A stretch of DNA of 64,000 nt from Megaera sp965229545 (GCA_965229545.1 OZ245887.1:1116001-1180000), one strand, 5' to 3'; shown: positions 19,056 through 29,583, numbered from the stretch's first letter. The notes: generated by a model from the letters alone, not told the origin. A program made the numbers and translations.

Positions 19056-20609
19056 ATGAAAAGCATATCTATTTGGAAAATAATATTAACAATTTTACTT
19101 ATCATTATTGCAATTTTATATATGATTCCAAATTTTACTGAAAAAAAATATAATTGGTTACCTGGTAATAAAGTAAATTTAGGTCTGGACTTACGTGGGG
19201 GATCTCATTTGCTGCTTGATGTGGATTTTGAAGGTTATTTAGATGGGGTTGGCCAGTCAATTTCTGATAGTTTAAAGAAATATTTACGCCAAGAAAAAAT
19301 TGGATACAAACCCCTGTTAACTGATAAGACCAATATAAGTTTTGAAATAAAATCAGTAGATGATTTTAAAGAGATCAAAACAATTGTTAGAAAGATCGAC
19401 CCAAACCTAGATATTGGTATTGACGGTAATATAGTAAAAATCGATTATGATGAATATCAACTGAATAAATTACAAGATAAGGTTATTGATCAGTCTATTG
19501 AAATTGTCAGAATGCGTGTTGATAGTACCGGAACAAAAGAACCGGTCATTCAGAGACAAGGAGTTAAAAATATTTTGTTGCAAGTCCCTGGTGAGGAAGA
19601 TCCTGCAAAGTTAAAAAACTTATTAGGCAAAACAGCCAAACTTACTTTTTACCTAGTTGATGAAACGGCAAATACTGAAAAAGCCATGCATGGCCACATT
19701 CCCAGTGGATCTATGGCAGTTAAGTCTGATGAAAACGGTAGTCAAGAGCTACTGATAATCAAAAAGAAAGCTATTGTTAGTGGGGATGAATTAAATAACG
19801 CTTTTGTTTCCTTTAACAAAGATTCAATGCCTGCTGTAAGTTTTTCCTTTAATCATGTTGGTGCAAAGAAATTTGCTGAAGTAACCAGTAAAAATCGGGG
19901 CAAGAGGTTAGCTATTGTTTTAGACGGAAGAGTGCTGAGCGCTCCGGTAATTAATGATCCTATTTTAGGAGGTGATGGTATTATTTCTGGTAATTTTACT
20001 ATTGATTCTGCTTCCGAACTTGCACTCCTACTTAGAGCAGGTGCACTGCCGACTCAATTAAAAGTAGTAGAAGAGAGAACAATAGGCCCGAATTTAGCTG
20101 CAGATTCTATTGAATCAGGAAAAGTAGCTGCTTTAGCTGGATTTTTATTGGTGGTAGGATTTATGGCTCTTTCTTACGGAATTCTTGGAATCTTTGCTAA
20201 TATTACTCTCGTGATAGATCTATTTTTTATCCTTGCTTTACTTTCAATGTTACAGGCCACTTTAACTTTACCTGGTATTGCTGGAATTATTTTGACAATA
20301 GGTATGGCAGTAGATGCGAATGTGTTAATATATGAAAGAATTAGAGAAGAGATTGCTAAAGGCTGTTCTAATTTATATGCTGTAAAAGTTGGTTTTGAAT
20401 CTGCTTTTGCAACCATTATGGATTCAAATATTACTACATTAATTGCTGCTTTTTTATTGTATACATTCGGTGTTGGAGCTACTAAGGGTTTTGCAGTAAC
20501 TTTAACTATTGGAATTATTTCTTCAATGTACGGTGCATTAATCATCACAAAATTGATGATAGATATATGGCTAAAATATAGTAAACCAAAAAGTTTGGGG
20601 TTAGCTTAA
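19056..20609 (+). CDS. secD: Protein translocase subunit SecD
   Basis: The 517-residue SecD has the N-terminal helix and NLGLDLRGGSHLLLDV motif (residues 42-57), the large periplasmic P1 domain, and six C-terminal helices with the GMAVDANVLIYERIREE motif near residue 415. It works with SecF, which is encoded separately at 12829-13737. The frame is complete. Confidence 0.97.
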   Translation: MKSISIWKIILTILLIIIAILYMIPNFTEKKYNWLPGNKVNLGLDLRGGSHLLLDVDFEGYLDGVGQSISDSLKKYLRQEKIGYKPLLTDKTNISFEIKSVDDFKEIKTIVRKIDPNLDIGIDGNIVKIDYDEYQLNKLQDKVIDQSIEIVRMRVDSTGTKEPVIQRQGVKNILLQVPGEEDPAKLKNLLGKTAKLTFYLVDETANTEKAMHGHIPSGSMAVKSDENGSQELLIIKKKAIVSGDELNNAFVSFNKDSMPAVSFSFNHVGAKKFAEVTSKNRGKRLAIVLDGRVLSAPVINDPILGGDGIISGNFTIDSASELALLLRAGALPTQLKVVEERTIGPNLAADSIESGKVAALAGFLLVVGFMALSYGILGIFANITLVIDLFFILALLSMLQATLTLPGIAGIILTIGMAVDANVLIYERIREEIAKGCSNLYAVKVGFESAFATIMDSNITTLIAAFLLYTFGVGATKGFAVTLTIGIISSMYGALIITKLMIDIWLKYSKPKSLGLA

Positions 20610-20943
20610 AACAATATTTTCCAGGTACGTGGATTGGAATTTTGAGTTTTGATTTACCCACGGCATTAAAGCTTATTTTATAAACTCGTCTTTTAGCAGC
20701 TATCTATTATTAGGAAGCGTATAGTGTGTTGTTATAAATTTATGGCTTGGCTACTGACGTATCTAGCGAAGATTATTTGCTCAGGCTTAAAAACTAATCA
20801 AAAGCTATTTGTAGTAATCTTGCTTAATATTAATAAAACCCATAAAACATGATAAAAATTTCTGGACTTTATTCCAAGGCGAGTATATAAGGGTCTAGAA
20901 AAGCGTTAGAATACGTAATCGCTGTATATAAGAAAATTTTTTA
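20610..20943. other. 334-base gap between secD and tRNA-Ile2
   Basis: No reading frame, tRNA or clear hairpin is seen. The stretch is AT-rich and must hold the tRNA promoter near its right end. Confidence 0.5.
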
Positions 20944-21020
20944 GGGCTTGTAGCTCAGTTGGTTAGAGCGCTCCGCTCATAACGGAGTGGTCGCAGGTTC
21001 AAGTCCTGCCGGGCCCACCA
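20944..21020 (+). tRNA. tRNA-Ile2 (anticodon CAU, lysidine type)
   Basis: The 77-base gene folds as a cloverleaf. The acceptor GGGCTTG pairs with CGGGCCC (with G-U pairs), the anticodon stem is CTCCG/CGGAG, the loop is CTCATAA, the T-loop is GTTCAAG, and CCA is encoded. The CAU anticodon could mean Met. However, the body (GGGCTTGTAGCTCAG start and the GGTCG variable region) matches tRNA-Ile, so this is most likely the AUA-reading species modified by TilS. Confidence 0.9.
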
Positions 21021-21103
21021 TTTTATATTGGGATGAAAATTAAGATAAAGTTCTGTTGATCGTTATCAAGCTTCCGTCTGCATAAATCAACAAATTTAAT
21101 TGC

Positions 21104-22195
21104 ATGGTAATTTCTCCAATCATTACTAAATATCTACTGCGCCGATTTTCGTGGTATCTGTTCTTAACATCTATTATTCTATTTGCCATTCTTCTTATTT
21201 CGAGCATTTTTGGTATATTACAGAAGTTTAAATCTGCCCACATTCAGGCGGAAGATTTCTGGCTTCTAGTAGTGCTGAAGATACCTTATTTGTTTAATGA
21301 AATTAGCTCTATAATCGGTTTTATTAGTACTATATTTTTTTTAAGCCATTTATCTATGTACAATGAGCTAATAGTTATTATCAGTAATGGAATTCCAGTG
21401 TGGCGAATTTTTAGCGCGCCAATTGTGATGAGTTTTATTTTTAGCATTGTTATAATAGCAATAATAAATCCTTTAGGGGCTTACGCTATGAGAGAGTATG
21501 AAAAATTAGAAGCAAAATTAGATAATAGTCCTTTACATAATAATCTTATTATCTCTAAAACAGATATTTTCTTCAATGAGAAATACCAAGATACAAACCG
21601 CATAATTAAAGTAAAATCAATTGATATATCCAAAAAATTAATTTCCGATATTATTATAATTAGTGTTGATCCAAAAAATGAATTAATACAAAGAATTGAT
21701 GCCCCTTATGCAGAACTTGATAATAATCAATTTAAGCTTTACAGTCCTTTAGTTACTGATCTTAATAAAAGTTCAAGATTAGATAAACTGTATTTGCAAA
21801 CCAATTTATCGATTGATAGTGTGCGACAAAGCTTGGTTTCGCAAGAAATGATCTCTATTTGGGGATTACCTGAACTAATTGATAAATTGGTTAGTTCTGG
21901 GGCTCCAATTTTAAATTACCAGCTATATTTTTTAAAACAATTATTTAAACCCCTTACGACTCTTGCTATGTCTCTGTTAGGTTGCTGGTTTTTGAGGCTT
22001 GACAATAGAAATAATTCTGGTGTTAAAGAAAAAGCATTTATAGTTATTGCTGGAGTTGTCACTTATTTTTTATTAGAAATCAGTATCCGTATTCTGGCCT
22101 ATGGCGGACTTGCTCCAATTTTTGCAGTTCTACTACCTATTTCACTGATAATTCTAATTGGTAATTTTGTCATTTTACATTTTCATGAATCTTGA
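21104..22195 (+). CDS. lptG: LPS export permease LptG
   Basis: The 363-residue YjgP/YjgQ-family protein has three N-terminal membrane helices, a periplasmic jelly-roll domain (about residues 130-255) and three C-terminal helices. The motif SNGIPVWRIFSAPIV near residue 95 matches the coupling-helix region. LptG and LptF form the membrane part of the LptB2FG transporter that extracts LPS. It starts at ATG 21104, shortly after the tRNA, and precedes mreB by 66 bases. Confidence 0.85.
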   Translation: MVISPIITKYLLRRFSWYLFLTSIILFAILLISSIFGILQKFKSAHIQAEDFWLLVVLKIPYLFNEISSIIGFISTIFFLSHLSMYNELIVIISNGIPVWRIFSAPIVMSFIFSIVIIAIINPLGAYAMREYEKLEAKLDNSPLHNNLIISKTDIFFNEKYQDTNRIIKVKSIDISKKLISDIIIISVDPKNELIQRIDAPYAELDNNQFKLYSPLVTDLNKSSRLDKLYLQTNLSIDSVRQSLVSQEMISIWGLPELIDKLVSSGAPILNYQLYFLKQLFKPLTTLAMSLLGCWFLRLDNRNNSGVKEKAFIVIAGVVTYFLLEISIRILAYGGLAPIFAVLLPISLIILIGNFVILHFHES

Positions 22196-22261
22196 TATAC
22201 TCTACTTTTTAAGAAATTATTGATAAAACAAGGTATTGGATAATTAAGGGTATAACGGATA

Positions 22262-23311
22262 ATGATCAGAAGATTTTTGGAATTTATTAATAGTTTTTCA
22301 GCAGATATTGCTATAGATCTTGGAACTGCAAACACCCTTGTTTATGTAAAAGGTAAAGGTATAGTGCTAAACGAGCCTTCAGTGGTGGCTTTAATAGAAC
22401 AAAACGGGGCTAAAAAGCCTTACGCCTTCGGCCATGAAGCCAAGATGATGCTTGGAAGAACTCCTGCAGATATTGAAGCAAAAAGACCGCTGCGAGATGG
22501 GGTGATAGCTGATTTTAAAGGAGCAGAGGAAATGATTAAATATTTCATCCGCTCAGTAAGTGATAGGAGGTCATTGACTGGCCCAAGAATTATAGTATGT
22601 GTACCATCTGGTTCAACTCCTGTAGAACGGAGAGCAATTCAAGAAGCTGCAGAGAGCGCAGGAGCAAGGGATGTTTTTCTGATTGAAGAACCTATGGCAG
22701 CTGCCATAGGTGCTGGGCTGCCTGTTACAGAGCCTACAGGTTCCATGATTGTAGATATAGGGGGTGGTACTACAGAAGTTGCTGTTTTATCCTTAGGTGG
22801 AATAGTTTATGCTAAGTCTGTTAGAGTTGGTGGTGATAAAATGGATGAGGCAATTATTTCTTATATCAGGAGAAATTATAACTTATTAGTTGGTGAGTCA
22901 ACGGCTGAAAAAATAAAAAAACATATTGGTACAGCTTATGTTACTTCAGACGGCTTATACCGAGAGGTTGAGATTAAAGGCCGGGATTTAATTAATGGAA
23001 TTCCTAAAGAAATGTTATTAAATGAGCAGCAAGTATCTGAAAGTTTAATCGAACCTATTAGTCAGATAGTTGAAGCAGTAAAAACTGCACTTGAATGTAC
23101 TCCTCCCGAATTATCATCTGATATTGTAGATAAGGGTATAGTTCTAACAGGAGGAGGTGCCCTTCTGAAAAACTTAGATTATGTATTAAGAGAAGCTACG
23201 AAATTACCAGTATTTGTCGCTGATCAAGCATTAGCGTGTGTAGCACTTGGTACTGGAATGGTTTTGGAAGATTTTTCAAAATTAAAGCACGTATTATTTA
23301 AGCAAGATTAG
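22262..23311 (+). CDS. mreB: Rod-shape determining actin homologue MreB
   Basis: The 349-residue actin-fold ATPase has phosphate 1 motif AIDLGTANTLVYVKGKG (residues 17-33), phosphate 2 motif MIVDIGGGTTEVAVLS near residue 161 and adenosine motif VLTGGGALL near residue 293. It forms membrane-bound filaments that place the peptidoglycan machinery. mreC follows two bases later. mreD and rodA are not next to it here. Confidence 0.97.
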   Translation: MIRRFLEFINSFSADIAIDLGTANTLVYVKGKGIVLNEPSVVALIEQNGAKKPYAFGHEAKMMLGRTPADIEAKRPLRDGVIADFKGAEEMIKYFIRSVSDRRSLTGPRIIVCVPSGSTPVERRAIQEAAESAGARDVFLIEEPMAAAIGAGLPVTEPTGSMIVDIGGGTTEVAVLSLGGIVYAKSVRVGGDKMDEAIISYIRRNYNLLVGESTAEKIKKHIGTAYVTSDGLYREVEIKGRDLINGIPKEMLLNEQQVSESLIEPISQIVEAVKTALECTPPELSSDIVDKGIVLTGGGALLKNLDYVLREATKLPVFVADQALACVALGTGMVLEDFSKLKHVLFKQD

Positions 23312-23313
23312 AT

Positions 23314-24186
23314 ATGGCGCTAATTGAAAATAGGATAAGGGTTACAAATAATTTTACTGAGCTAGGCCGATTTAGCTTATTTTTATTTAGGAAGTTTTGT
23401 ATTGTAGTTTTACTTTGCGGTTGTTCGTATTTGTTGTTTTTTCCTATAAAAAATCTATCTAAATTATCTCTTGAAGTATATGGTATTTTGCTATCTGCTG
23501 GGTCTATAGTAGCCGATAATTTAATAGAAAATGTTGAATTATTGTATGACAGGTTGTCTTACTTCCGTAATCTCGAAGCAGAAAATATAAAACTAAAGTT
23601 GCAATTAGCTAGAATGGCTGATTTAGAGCAAACTGTAACAAAGCTTTTATCTGAAAATAAGGAACTCCGGAAATTACTAAAAGTGACAGATAAGATAAAA
23701 GGTAATTACATAACTTCCAGATTAGTAGGTGCAAGTGTTACACCTTTATCTAGTTCGGCGGTAATTGAAGCTGGAGAAAATAAAAACGTTAAGGTAAATG
23801 ATTTGATAATAAATGAAGATGGACTTGTTGGAAGAATTATAAATGTAAGTAATAATTATTCTTCCGTCATGCTCCTAAATGATCCTAATTCAAGGGTACC
23901 GGTTATTACATCCTCTTCTAGAGAAAGAGGTATTTTAGCAAAGCAGGGAGATAACATGTTATTAATTTACCTTTCAGAGGACCATAAGGTAGAAATTGGT
24001 GAATTAATATATACTTCTGGGGATGGTAAAATCTATCCTTACGGCCTTTTAGTAGGGAAGATTTATAAAATTGATAATGACGGAGTTTTTGTAAAATTAA
24101 GTGCAAATTTAAACAATTTGGATTTTGTAACTGTGCAATCAATATCTGATGAAAACCTTGATGTTCCTCTAGTTGAAACAAATTAA
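23314..24186 (+). CDS. mreC: Rod-shape determining protein MreC
   Basis: The 290-residue protein has one membrane anchor (about 27-47), a coiled coil (about 85-125) and the MreC beta-barrel domain with GASVTPLSSSAVIEAGENK and VNEDGLVGRI-type motifs. It links MreB to periplasmic penicillin-binding proteins. It starts two bases after mreB. lptF follows, where mreD would often be. Confidence 0.93.
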   Translation: MALIENRIRVTNNFTELGRFSLFLFRKFCIVVLLCGCSYLLFFPIKNLSKLSLEVYGILLSAGSIVADNLIENVELLYDRLSYFRNLEAENIKLKLQLARMADLEQTVTKLLSENKELRKLLKVTDKIKGNYITSRLVGASVTPLSSSAVIEAGENKNVKVNDLIINEDGLVGRIINVSNNYSSVMLLNDPNSRVPVITSSSRERGILAKQGDNMLLIYLSEDHKVEIGELIYTSGDGKIYPYGLLVGKIYKIDNDGVFVKLSANLNNLDFVTVQSISDENLDVPLVETN

Positions 24187-24196
24187 ATAATTTTTA

Positions 24197-25276
24197 ATGA
24201 CAATTTATAAAAAATACATTGCACAAACTATCTTTTATCCTTTTATAACGTTAACTTTTGTACTAACTACCCTGGTGTGGATCACACAGATATTGAAGTT
24301 ATTATGCTTACTAGAAAGGGGAATAAAGTTAATTGATTTTCTGCAATTAATTATTCTTATAGTACCTTCAATATTTTTTATGATTTCGCCTTTTATTTCT
24401 GTGTTAGCAGTAATATATGTTTATAGTAAGCTACAAGAAAATAGGCAGTTAATTATACTTAGAATAGCTGGTCTTAGTAATTTTGCCTTGGCGCGACCGG
24501 CACTTCTTATTGTTACTTGCATAACTGTAATTTCTTACTATATATCTTTATATTTAATGCCTTTTTCTTATAGTAGATTAAAAGATGATCTTAATAATTT
24601 CCGTCAAAATTATGTATCAACAAATATTATTGATGCAAGAACTTTTAACCAGATATCCAAAGATTTTACAATTTACCTCGATAAAAAAAATGCAGATGGT
24701 ACTTTGGATGGGATAATTTTATTTGATAATAGAATTCCGAAAGATCGTACAGTTTTGTTCGCTAAAACTGGTAGAATAATAACCCACGGTAATATACCAT
24801 TGTTTGAATTAAGGCAAGGTTTTAGGCAATCTCTTGATAATAATCAGAATATGACAAAATTATATTTTGATCAGTTGTTAATAGCGATTAAAAATGATGA
24901 TCCTGATAAAGATGATCGTAATAAAACAAGTTTAGAGCTTTATCTAACAGAAATGTTACAACCTACTGCTAACTCTCCTGAGGAAATGAAGAAGAGATTA
25001 ATTGTAGATGGTCATCAGAGGTTAATTTGGCCTGTACTTAATTATGTTCTAGTATTTTTAGCGCTAAGTATATTTCTCTCTATAAATAATGATACTAGAA
25101 AGACTAACATTAAACAAATGGTTTATACCTTTTGCCCTCTGGTAATAGTTGTTTATTTTCACTTTACTTTACAAAAAGTTGCTTATAAAGCCCCTCTATA
25201 TATTTTTGCCTGTTACCTTAATATATTTCTTTATATAGTTTTTAGTATTTGGAAAATTAACAAATCGACTATATGA
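24197..25276 (+). CDS. lptF: LPS export permease LptF
   Basis: The 359-residue YjgP/YjgQ-family membrane protein has the alphaproteobacterial LptF pattern: IYKKYIAQ start, first helices, LQENRQLIILRIAGLS near residue 90, a periplasmic domain and three final helices. It is the partner of lptG at 21104-22195. The stop codon overlaps the ATG of ubiD (ATGA). Confidence 0.85.
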   Translation: MTIYKKYIAQTIFYPFITLTFVLTTLVWITQILKLLCLLERGIKLIDFLQLIILIVPSIFFMISPFISVLAVIYVYSKLQENRQLIILRIAGLSNFALARPALLIVTCITVISYYISLYLMPFSYSRLKDDLNNFRQNYVSTNIIDARTFNQISKDFTIYLDKKNADGTLDGIILFDNRIPKDRTVLFAKTGRIITHGNIPLFELRQGFRQSLDNNQNMTKLYFDQLLIAIKNDDPDKDDRNKTSLELYLTEMLQPTANSPEEMKKRLIVDGHQRLIWPVLNYVLVFLALSIFLSINNDTRKTNIKQMVYTFCPLVIVVYFHFTLQKVAYKAPLYIFACYLNIFLYIVFSIWKINKSTI

Positions 25277-26742
25277 TCTTTAAAGATTTACCTTCTTTCA
25301 TGGAATATTTAGAGAAAAACGCCCATTTGAAAAAAATTACGGAAGTAGTATCAACGCACCTGGAAATAACAGAAATAAGTAAGAGATTTTTACATAATCA
25401 CGGTCCTGCCTTGCTTTTTGAAAATGTTATTAAGGAAAATGGTACAAAATCTGAGTTTCCAATTGTTACTAATTTATATGCTCACCCCCAGAGAATAAGC
25501 TGGGCTTTGGGTTTAAAATCCCAATCAGAGCTTCGCCAATTCGGGAAATTACTAGCATTTTTGAAAAATCCTGAACCGCCATCTTCTATTAAAGAAACTT
25601 TTTCCATGTTACCGGTCGCAAAAAGGGTATTATCGATGTCTCCTAAAAATGTAAAAAAAGCAGTATGCCAAGAAGTCGTTATCTTAGAACCGGATTTAAA
25701 CATTTTACCGATTCAAAAATGCTGGCCACTTGATGTAAGTCCTTTAATTACTTGGCCTTTAATTATTACAAAAGGTACGGGCAGTGATAAAACAGATAGT
25801 TATAACCTGGGTGTATATCGGTTGCAAGTAGTAGAAAAAGATAAGCTTATCATGCGTTGGCTCAAAATGAGAGGAGGAGCGGCCCACCATAATAAATGGC
25901 AAAACCTAAAAGAACCTATGCCAGCAGCTGCTGTAATTGGAGCAAATCCGGCTTTGACTTTAGCCGCTGTGATGCCAATTCCAAATACCATGTCTGAGTA
26001 TAATTTTGCCGGGTTACTCCAAAGCAGTCCTATTGAACTAGTACAGTGCAAAACTATTGATTTAAAAGTACCGGCTAATGCTGAAATTATTTTAGAAGGT
26101 TATGTAAGTTTAGATGAGTACTTGCCGGAAGGGCCATTTGGGGACCATACGGGTTATTATAATGATGTTGAGTTGTTTCCGGTATTTAAAATACAAGCTA
26201 TAACAATGCGAAAAACCCCTGTTTACTTAAGCACTTATACGGGTAAACCTCCAGATGAACCATCCGTACTAGGAGAAGCATTAAATGAAATATTTATCCC
26301 TTTAATTCAAAATCAATTCCCAGAAATCGTGGATTTTTGGCTTCCTCCTGAAGGCTGTTCTTATAGAATTGCGGTTGTGTCTATAAGAAAAACTTATCCA
26401 GGGCAAGCAAAACGGATTATGATGGGTATATGGTCTTTCCTGCAGCAATTTATGTATACAAAATATATTATCGTTGTAGACGAGGATATTAACGTTCGAG
26501 ATTGGGCAGAAGTTATGTGGGCGGTGGCTACCAGGACCGATGCAAAACGTGATTTTAGCTTTGTTGAAAACTCTCCTATCGATTATCTGGACTTTGCTTC
26601 TCCGCTATCTGGCCTTGGAAGTAAATTAGGTATTGATGCTACCAATAAGCTTTCACCAGAAACTTCGAAGAAGTGGGGAGAAAAAATTGAAATGGATGAT
26701 GAAATCATAAAAAAAGTTGATAAAATATGGTCCTTTTTGTAG
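25273..26742 (+). CDS. ubiD: UbiD prenylated-FMN decarboxylase
   Basis: UbiD decarboxylates 3-polyprenyl-4-hydroxybenzoate in ubiquinone synthesis using prenylated FMN made by UbiX. The 489-residue sequence has the family start FKDLPSFMEYLEK, the central VYRLQVVEKDKLIMRWL and GGAAHH motifs near residues 178-205, and the EGPFGDHTGYY motif near residue 289. The length is standard. It overlaps lptF by four bases. Confidence 0.95.
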   Translation: MIFKDLPSFMEYLEKNAHLKKITEVVSTHLEITEISKRFLHNHGPALLFENVIKENGTKSEFPIVTNLYAHPQRISWALGLKSQSELRQFGKLLAFLKNPEPPSSIKETFSMLPVAKRVLSMSPKNVKKAVCQEVVILEPDLNILPIQKCWPLDVSPLITWPLIITKGTGSDKTDSYNLGVYRLQVVEKDKLIMRWLKMRGGAAHHNKWQNLKEPMPAAAVIGANPALTLAAVMPIPNTMSEYNFAGLLQSSPIELVQCKTIDLKVPANAEIILEGYVSLDEYLPEGPFGDHTGYYNDVELFPVFKIQAITMRKTPVYLSTYTGKPPDEPSVLGEALNEIFIPLIQNQFPEIVDFWLPPEGCSYRIAVVSIRKTYPGQAKRIMMGIWSFLQQFMYTKYIIVVDEDINVRDWAEVMWAVATRTDAKRDFSFVENSPIDYLDFASPLSGLGSKLGIDATNKLSPETSKKWGEKIEMDDEIIKKVDKIWSFL

Positions 26743-26807
26743 TTGTTTTAATAGTTTTTGTAAGAGGAGCTATTTTTTTATAACTGCTGTAATAATAATT
26801 GGTTAAA

Positions 26808-28046
26808 TTAATGGCTTCTACGTTGTGAGAATTTATAGATTACAAAGAAAGAAATTAGTGCAGAAGATGCTATATATATTATAGGGAATAGCATAATTTT
26901 GTGCTCTTTCATGAAATATAAAGAGATATATGCAGCTGTTCCAGACATCAGCATTGATCCTATAGTATGGCTAAGGCTAATACCTCTGTAACGTTCGTTT
27001 ATCGGGAAGGCTTTAATAATTATTCCATGAGCTAAAGCGTTAAAAGGTGCTACTGATATAGCTAGAATAATTGTAGAAATTAATGTTAAATTCATCAGTT
27101 GATAATAAATTGCTGCTCCTAATAGGCTACTCGATGTTAACGTTAGTAATAAACTTGTCTTTACTATAATCATTTCTCCGAATTTGTCGGCTAAAAAACC
27201 CGAGATTGGCATTGAAACTCCAAATATAAAAACTATAAAAACAGAAAAACTTGTTACAATTGTGCTAGTAGCTGGCATAACTATCGGGAGATATTGTTTC
27301 ATAAAAATAATAGATAATTGGTAAGTAATGCCAAAGCCTCCAGCAAGCAATATGGCTAGGAGCAACGTTAGACTATTGCGTTTAATAAAAGAAGCTAATC
27401 TATTGATTTCAATTTTTTGTTGTATGGAGCTGTTAAAGTCAGGAGTTTCAGTTAAAAATTTTCTACAGTAAATGGTAAGAAAAGCAAGCGGAAGTGATAA
27501 AATAAATGGTATGCGCCAAGCCCAGTTAGGAAATAGCGAGGAGTTAAAGAGATTAGTAACTGCAATCCCTAATAACAATCCAATTACTCCGGAAGCCCTA
27601 GTGATTGCCGAAGCAGTATAATGATGTTTCTTTCCTAGATGCTCGATAACATAAATAGCAGCTCCATCATATTCTCCTCCTACGAAAAAACCTTGCATGA
27701 ACCTACAGATAATTAAGATATAAGCAGCAGTTACCCCTATACTGTTAAAATCAGGGAGAATTCCTATGGTAAAAGTCGGAATAGCAATACCGATTATTGT
27801 AATTCGAAGGGAGATTAGCCTTCCATAAAAATCACCTATAAAGCTGAATATTAACGATCCTAAAGGCTTTGATAGATAGGAAATCGCATAAATTCCAAAT
27901 ACATACATAAGACTTTGAATTTTCTCTAATTCGGGAAAAAATTTAACAGCTATTATACCAGCAGAAAAGCCATATAAGCTATAATCATAGTACTCGACTA
28001 TGGTACCTAGAAATGCACCGATTATTTTCTTCTTTTCTTTTCTCAC
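26808..28046 (-). CDS. Major facilitator superfamily transporter (ProP/ShiA type)
   Basis: This 412-residue protein has 12 predicted helices. It shows the metabolite:H+ symporter features GTIVEYYDYSLYG at the start, GDFYGRLISLRITII between helices 2 and 3, and RFMQGFFVGGEYDGA in helix 4. Such proteins import proline, betaine or dicarboxylic acids; rickettsial genomes carry many paralogues. It starts at GTG directly after the gmk stop codon, so it is translationally coupled to gmk. The substrate is unknown. Confidence 0.85.
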   Translation of the reverse strand: MRKEKKKIIGAFLGTIVEYYDYSLYGFSAGIIAVKFFPELEKIQSLMYVFGIYAISYLSKPLGSLIFSFIGDFYGRLISLRITIIGIAIPTFTIGILPDFNSIGVTAAYILIICRFMQGFFVGGEYDGAAIYVIEHLGKKHHYTASAITRASGVIGLLLGIAVTNLFNSSLFPNWAWRIPFILSLPLAFLTIYCRKFLTETPDFNSSIQQKIEINRLASFIKRNSLTLLLAILLAGGFGITYQLSIIFMKQYLPIVMPATSTIVTSFSVFIVFIFGVSMPISGFLADKFGEMIIVKTSLLLTLTSSSLLGAAIYYQLMNLTLISTIILAISVAPFNALAHGIIIKAFPINERYRGISLSHTIGSMLMSGTAAYISLYFMKEHKIMLFPIIYIASSALISFFVIYKFSQRRSH

Positions 28047-28637
28047 TTATAATCCTCTTTTTTCCCTTTCACCTTTAATTAAGTCATATATAGTGTTTAC
28101 ACTGGTTAAAAAATCGTTATTAACTACTACATGGTCGTAGTTTTTTGCGTTCTCAATTTCTTTTGTAGCTAAATTCACCCTTAAGTCAATTTGTTCAGGA
28201 GAATCCTGTTTCCGTGCCTCTAATCTTTTACGAAGCTCTGGAATAGATGGAGGTAAAATGAATATACTAACAACTGTATTTTGTAAAATAGTTTTTAGTT
28301 TTTGTGCTCCCTGGATATCAATATCAAATATTATGCCATGCCCTTGTTGTAACTGAGTTTCCACAAAATCTTTAGGTATGCCGTACAAATTACCATATAT
28401 TTCCGAATATTCAAGTAATTTACCTTCATTTATCATTTTCAAAAAATCATTTTTTGACTTAAAAAAATAATCTTTTCCCTCAATATCTCCGGGCCGTGGT
28501 TTTCTAGTAGTAGCAGAAACAGACCTAACTAAAGTTGGATCTTTTGCTAATAGGGCTCTAGCTGTACTGGATTTTCCTCCCCCAGAAGGAGCAGAAAGGA
28601 TTATGGCTAATCCTTTTTTTTGAAAATTCTCTGACAT
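28047..28637 (-). CDS. gmk: Guanylate kinase
   Basis: The 196-residue enzyme converts GMP to GDP with ATP. It has the P-loop APSGGGKSSTAR (residues 16-27), the GMP-binding SVSATTRKPRPGDIEGKDY motif and the YGIPKDFVE region. Rickettsiales depend on host nucleotides, and this kinase is part of salvage. It is coupled to the MFS gene downstream. Confidence 0.96.
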   Translation of the reverse strand: MSENFQKKGLAIILSAPSGGGKSSTARALLAKDPTLVRSVSATTRKPRPGDIEGKDYFFKSKNDFLKMINEGKLLEYSEIYGNLYGIPKDFVETQLQQGHGIIFDIDIQGAQKLKTILQNTVVSIFILPPSIPELRKRLEARKQDSPEQIDLRVNLATKEIENAKNYDHVVVNNDFLTSVNTIYDLIKGEREKRGL

Positions 28638-28806
28638 TAATTTATATTTTTCTTTGTATAAGCAATTAATCTTACCCTTAATCCCTAAAAGGATATTGTC
28701 AATTAACCTGACTCAATTAATGCCCTTTTTTGGAAATAGTGCAGAGTAGTTTACTTGAAATACTTTTAAGCTTTTTATTTTATCAAAAAAAATAAAATAA
28801 TCGGTA

Positions 28807-29583
28807 TTATTTTATGGATTTAAGTAATTCTTCTATTGAATTATATAATATTAGCAAATCTTCTTCTCTCGAAAGTCTATGGTTGGCATCTTTTACTAAC
28901 TTAACCACTACTTTTTGTGATTCTACTTTTTCTGCTATTCTTAGAGAAATGGCATAAGGAACATCAATATCAAGTATTCCATGGATAAGGTGTAGTGGGC
29001 AGGAAATATCTATGTTGCCTTTAGGTAGTTTACTAAATATAAGGTATTTTTTACCATCTTCTATTAAATTATAACTAATAGGATAAGATTCGCTACATTC
29101 CGGATTATTACTGCTGACTTTATATATACCCTGCTTTTTGATAATATCTTTTTCTTCATCAGTAAATTTATCCCATATTAGCTCCTTAGTAAAATCCACC
29201 GCCGCAGCAAGGGTTATTACACCAATTACTTTTTCTGGATTTAATTTCGCAGCAATTAGAGCAAGCCATGCTCCTGCACTTGAACCTATTAATAAAACTG
29301 GTCCTTCAGTTAACTCTTGTATGACTAAATTTATTCCTAACACCCAATCGCTGATGGTCTGGTCAATAAATTCACCAGAAGAACTTCCATTACCGAAATT
29401 ATCAAATCTAATAAAATTATATCCCTGCTGCTGGCAATATTGGCCGGTGGCTAGAGCCTTATGACCATTCATGTTAGACATTAAACCATGAAGAAAGATA
29501 ATATAAGGGGCTTTATTTTTTGAACCAATTTGTTTATGATATGCAAGGAATCTTTTTTTGTCGCTAGTATAAAGCTTTTTCAT
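28807..29583 (-). CDS. Alpha/beta hydrolase
   Basis: The protein is about 258 residues from ATG 29583, with the hydrolase fold. It has the oxyanion HG motif (IIFLHGLMSNMNGH), the nucleophile elbow LLIGSSAGAWLAL (Ser in GSSAG), a late Asp (HGILDIDVPYAIS) and a His (DANHRLSREED). This completes a Ser-Asp-His triad. A TTG six codons upstream is a possible alternative start. The head-to-head gene at 29607 leaves only 23 bases between the two ATGs. The substrate is unknown; it resembles small serine esterases. Confidence 0.82.
   Translation of the reverse strand: MKKLYTSDKKRFLAYHKQIGSKNKAPYIIFLHGLMSNMNGHKALATGQYCQQQGYNFIRFDNFGNGSSSGEFIDQTISDWVLGINLVIQELTEGPVLLIGSSAGAWLALIAAKLNPEKVIGVITLAAAVDFTKELIWDKFTDEEKDIIKKQGIYKVSSNNPECSESYPISYNLIEDGKKYLIFSKLPKGNIDISCPLHLIHGILDIDVPYAISLRIAEKVESQKVVVKLVKDANHRLSREEDLLILYNSIEELLKSIK

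Noticed and set aside
20944..21020. tRNA-Met from the CAU anticodon
   Set aside because: The body sequence is that of tRNA-Ile; CAU in this context is the lysidine-modified tRNA-Ile2.
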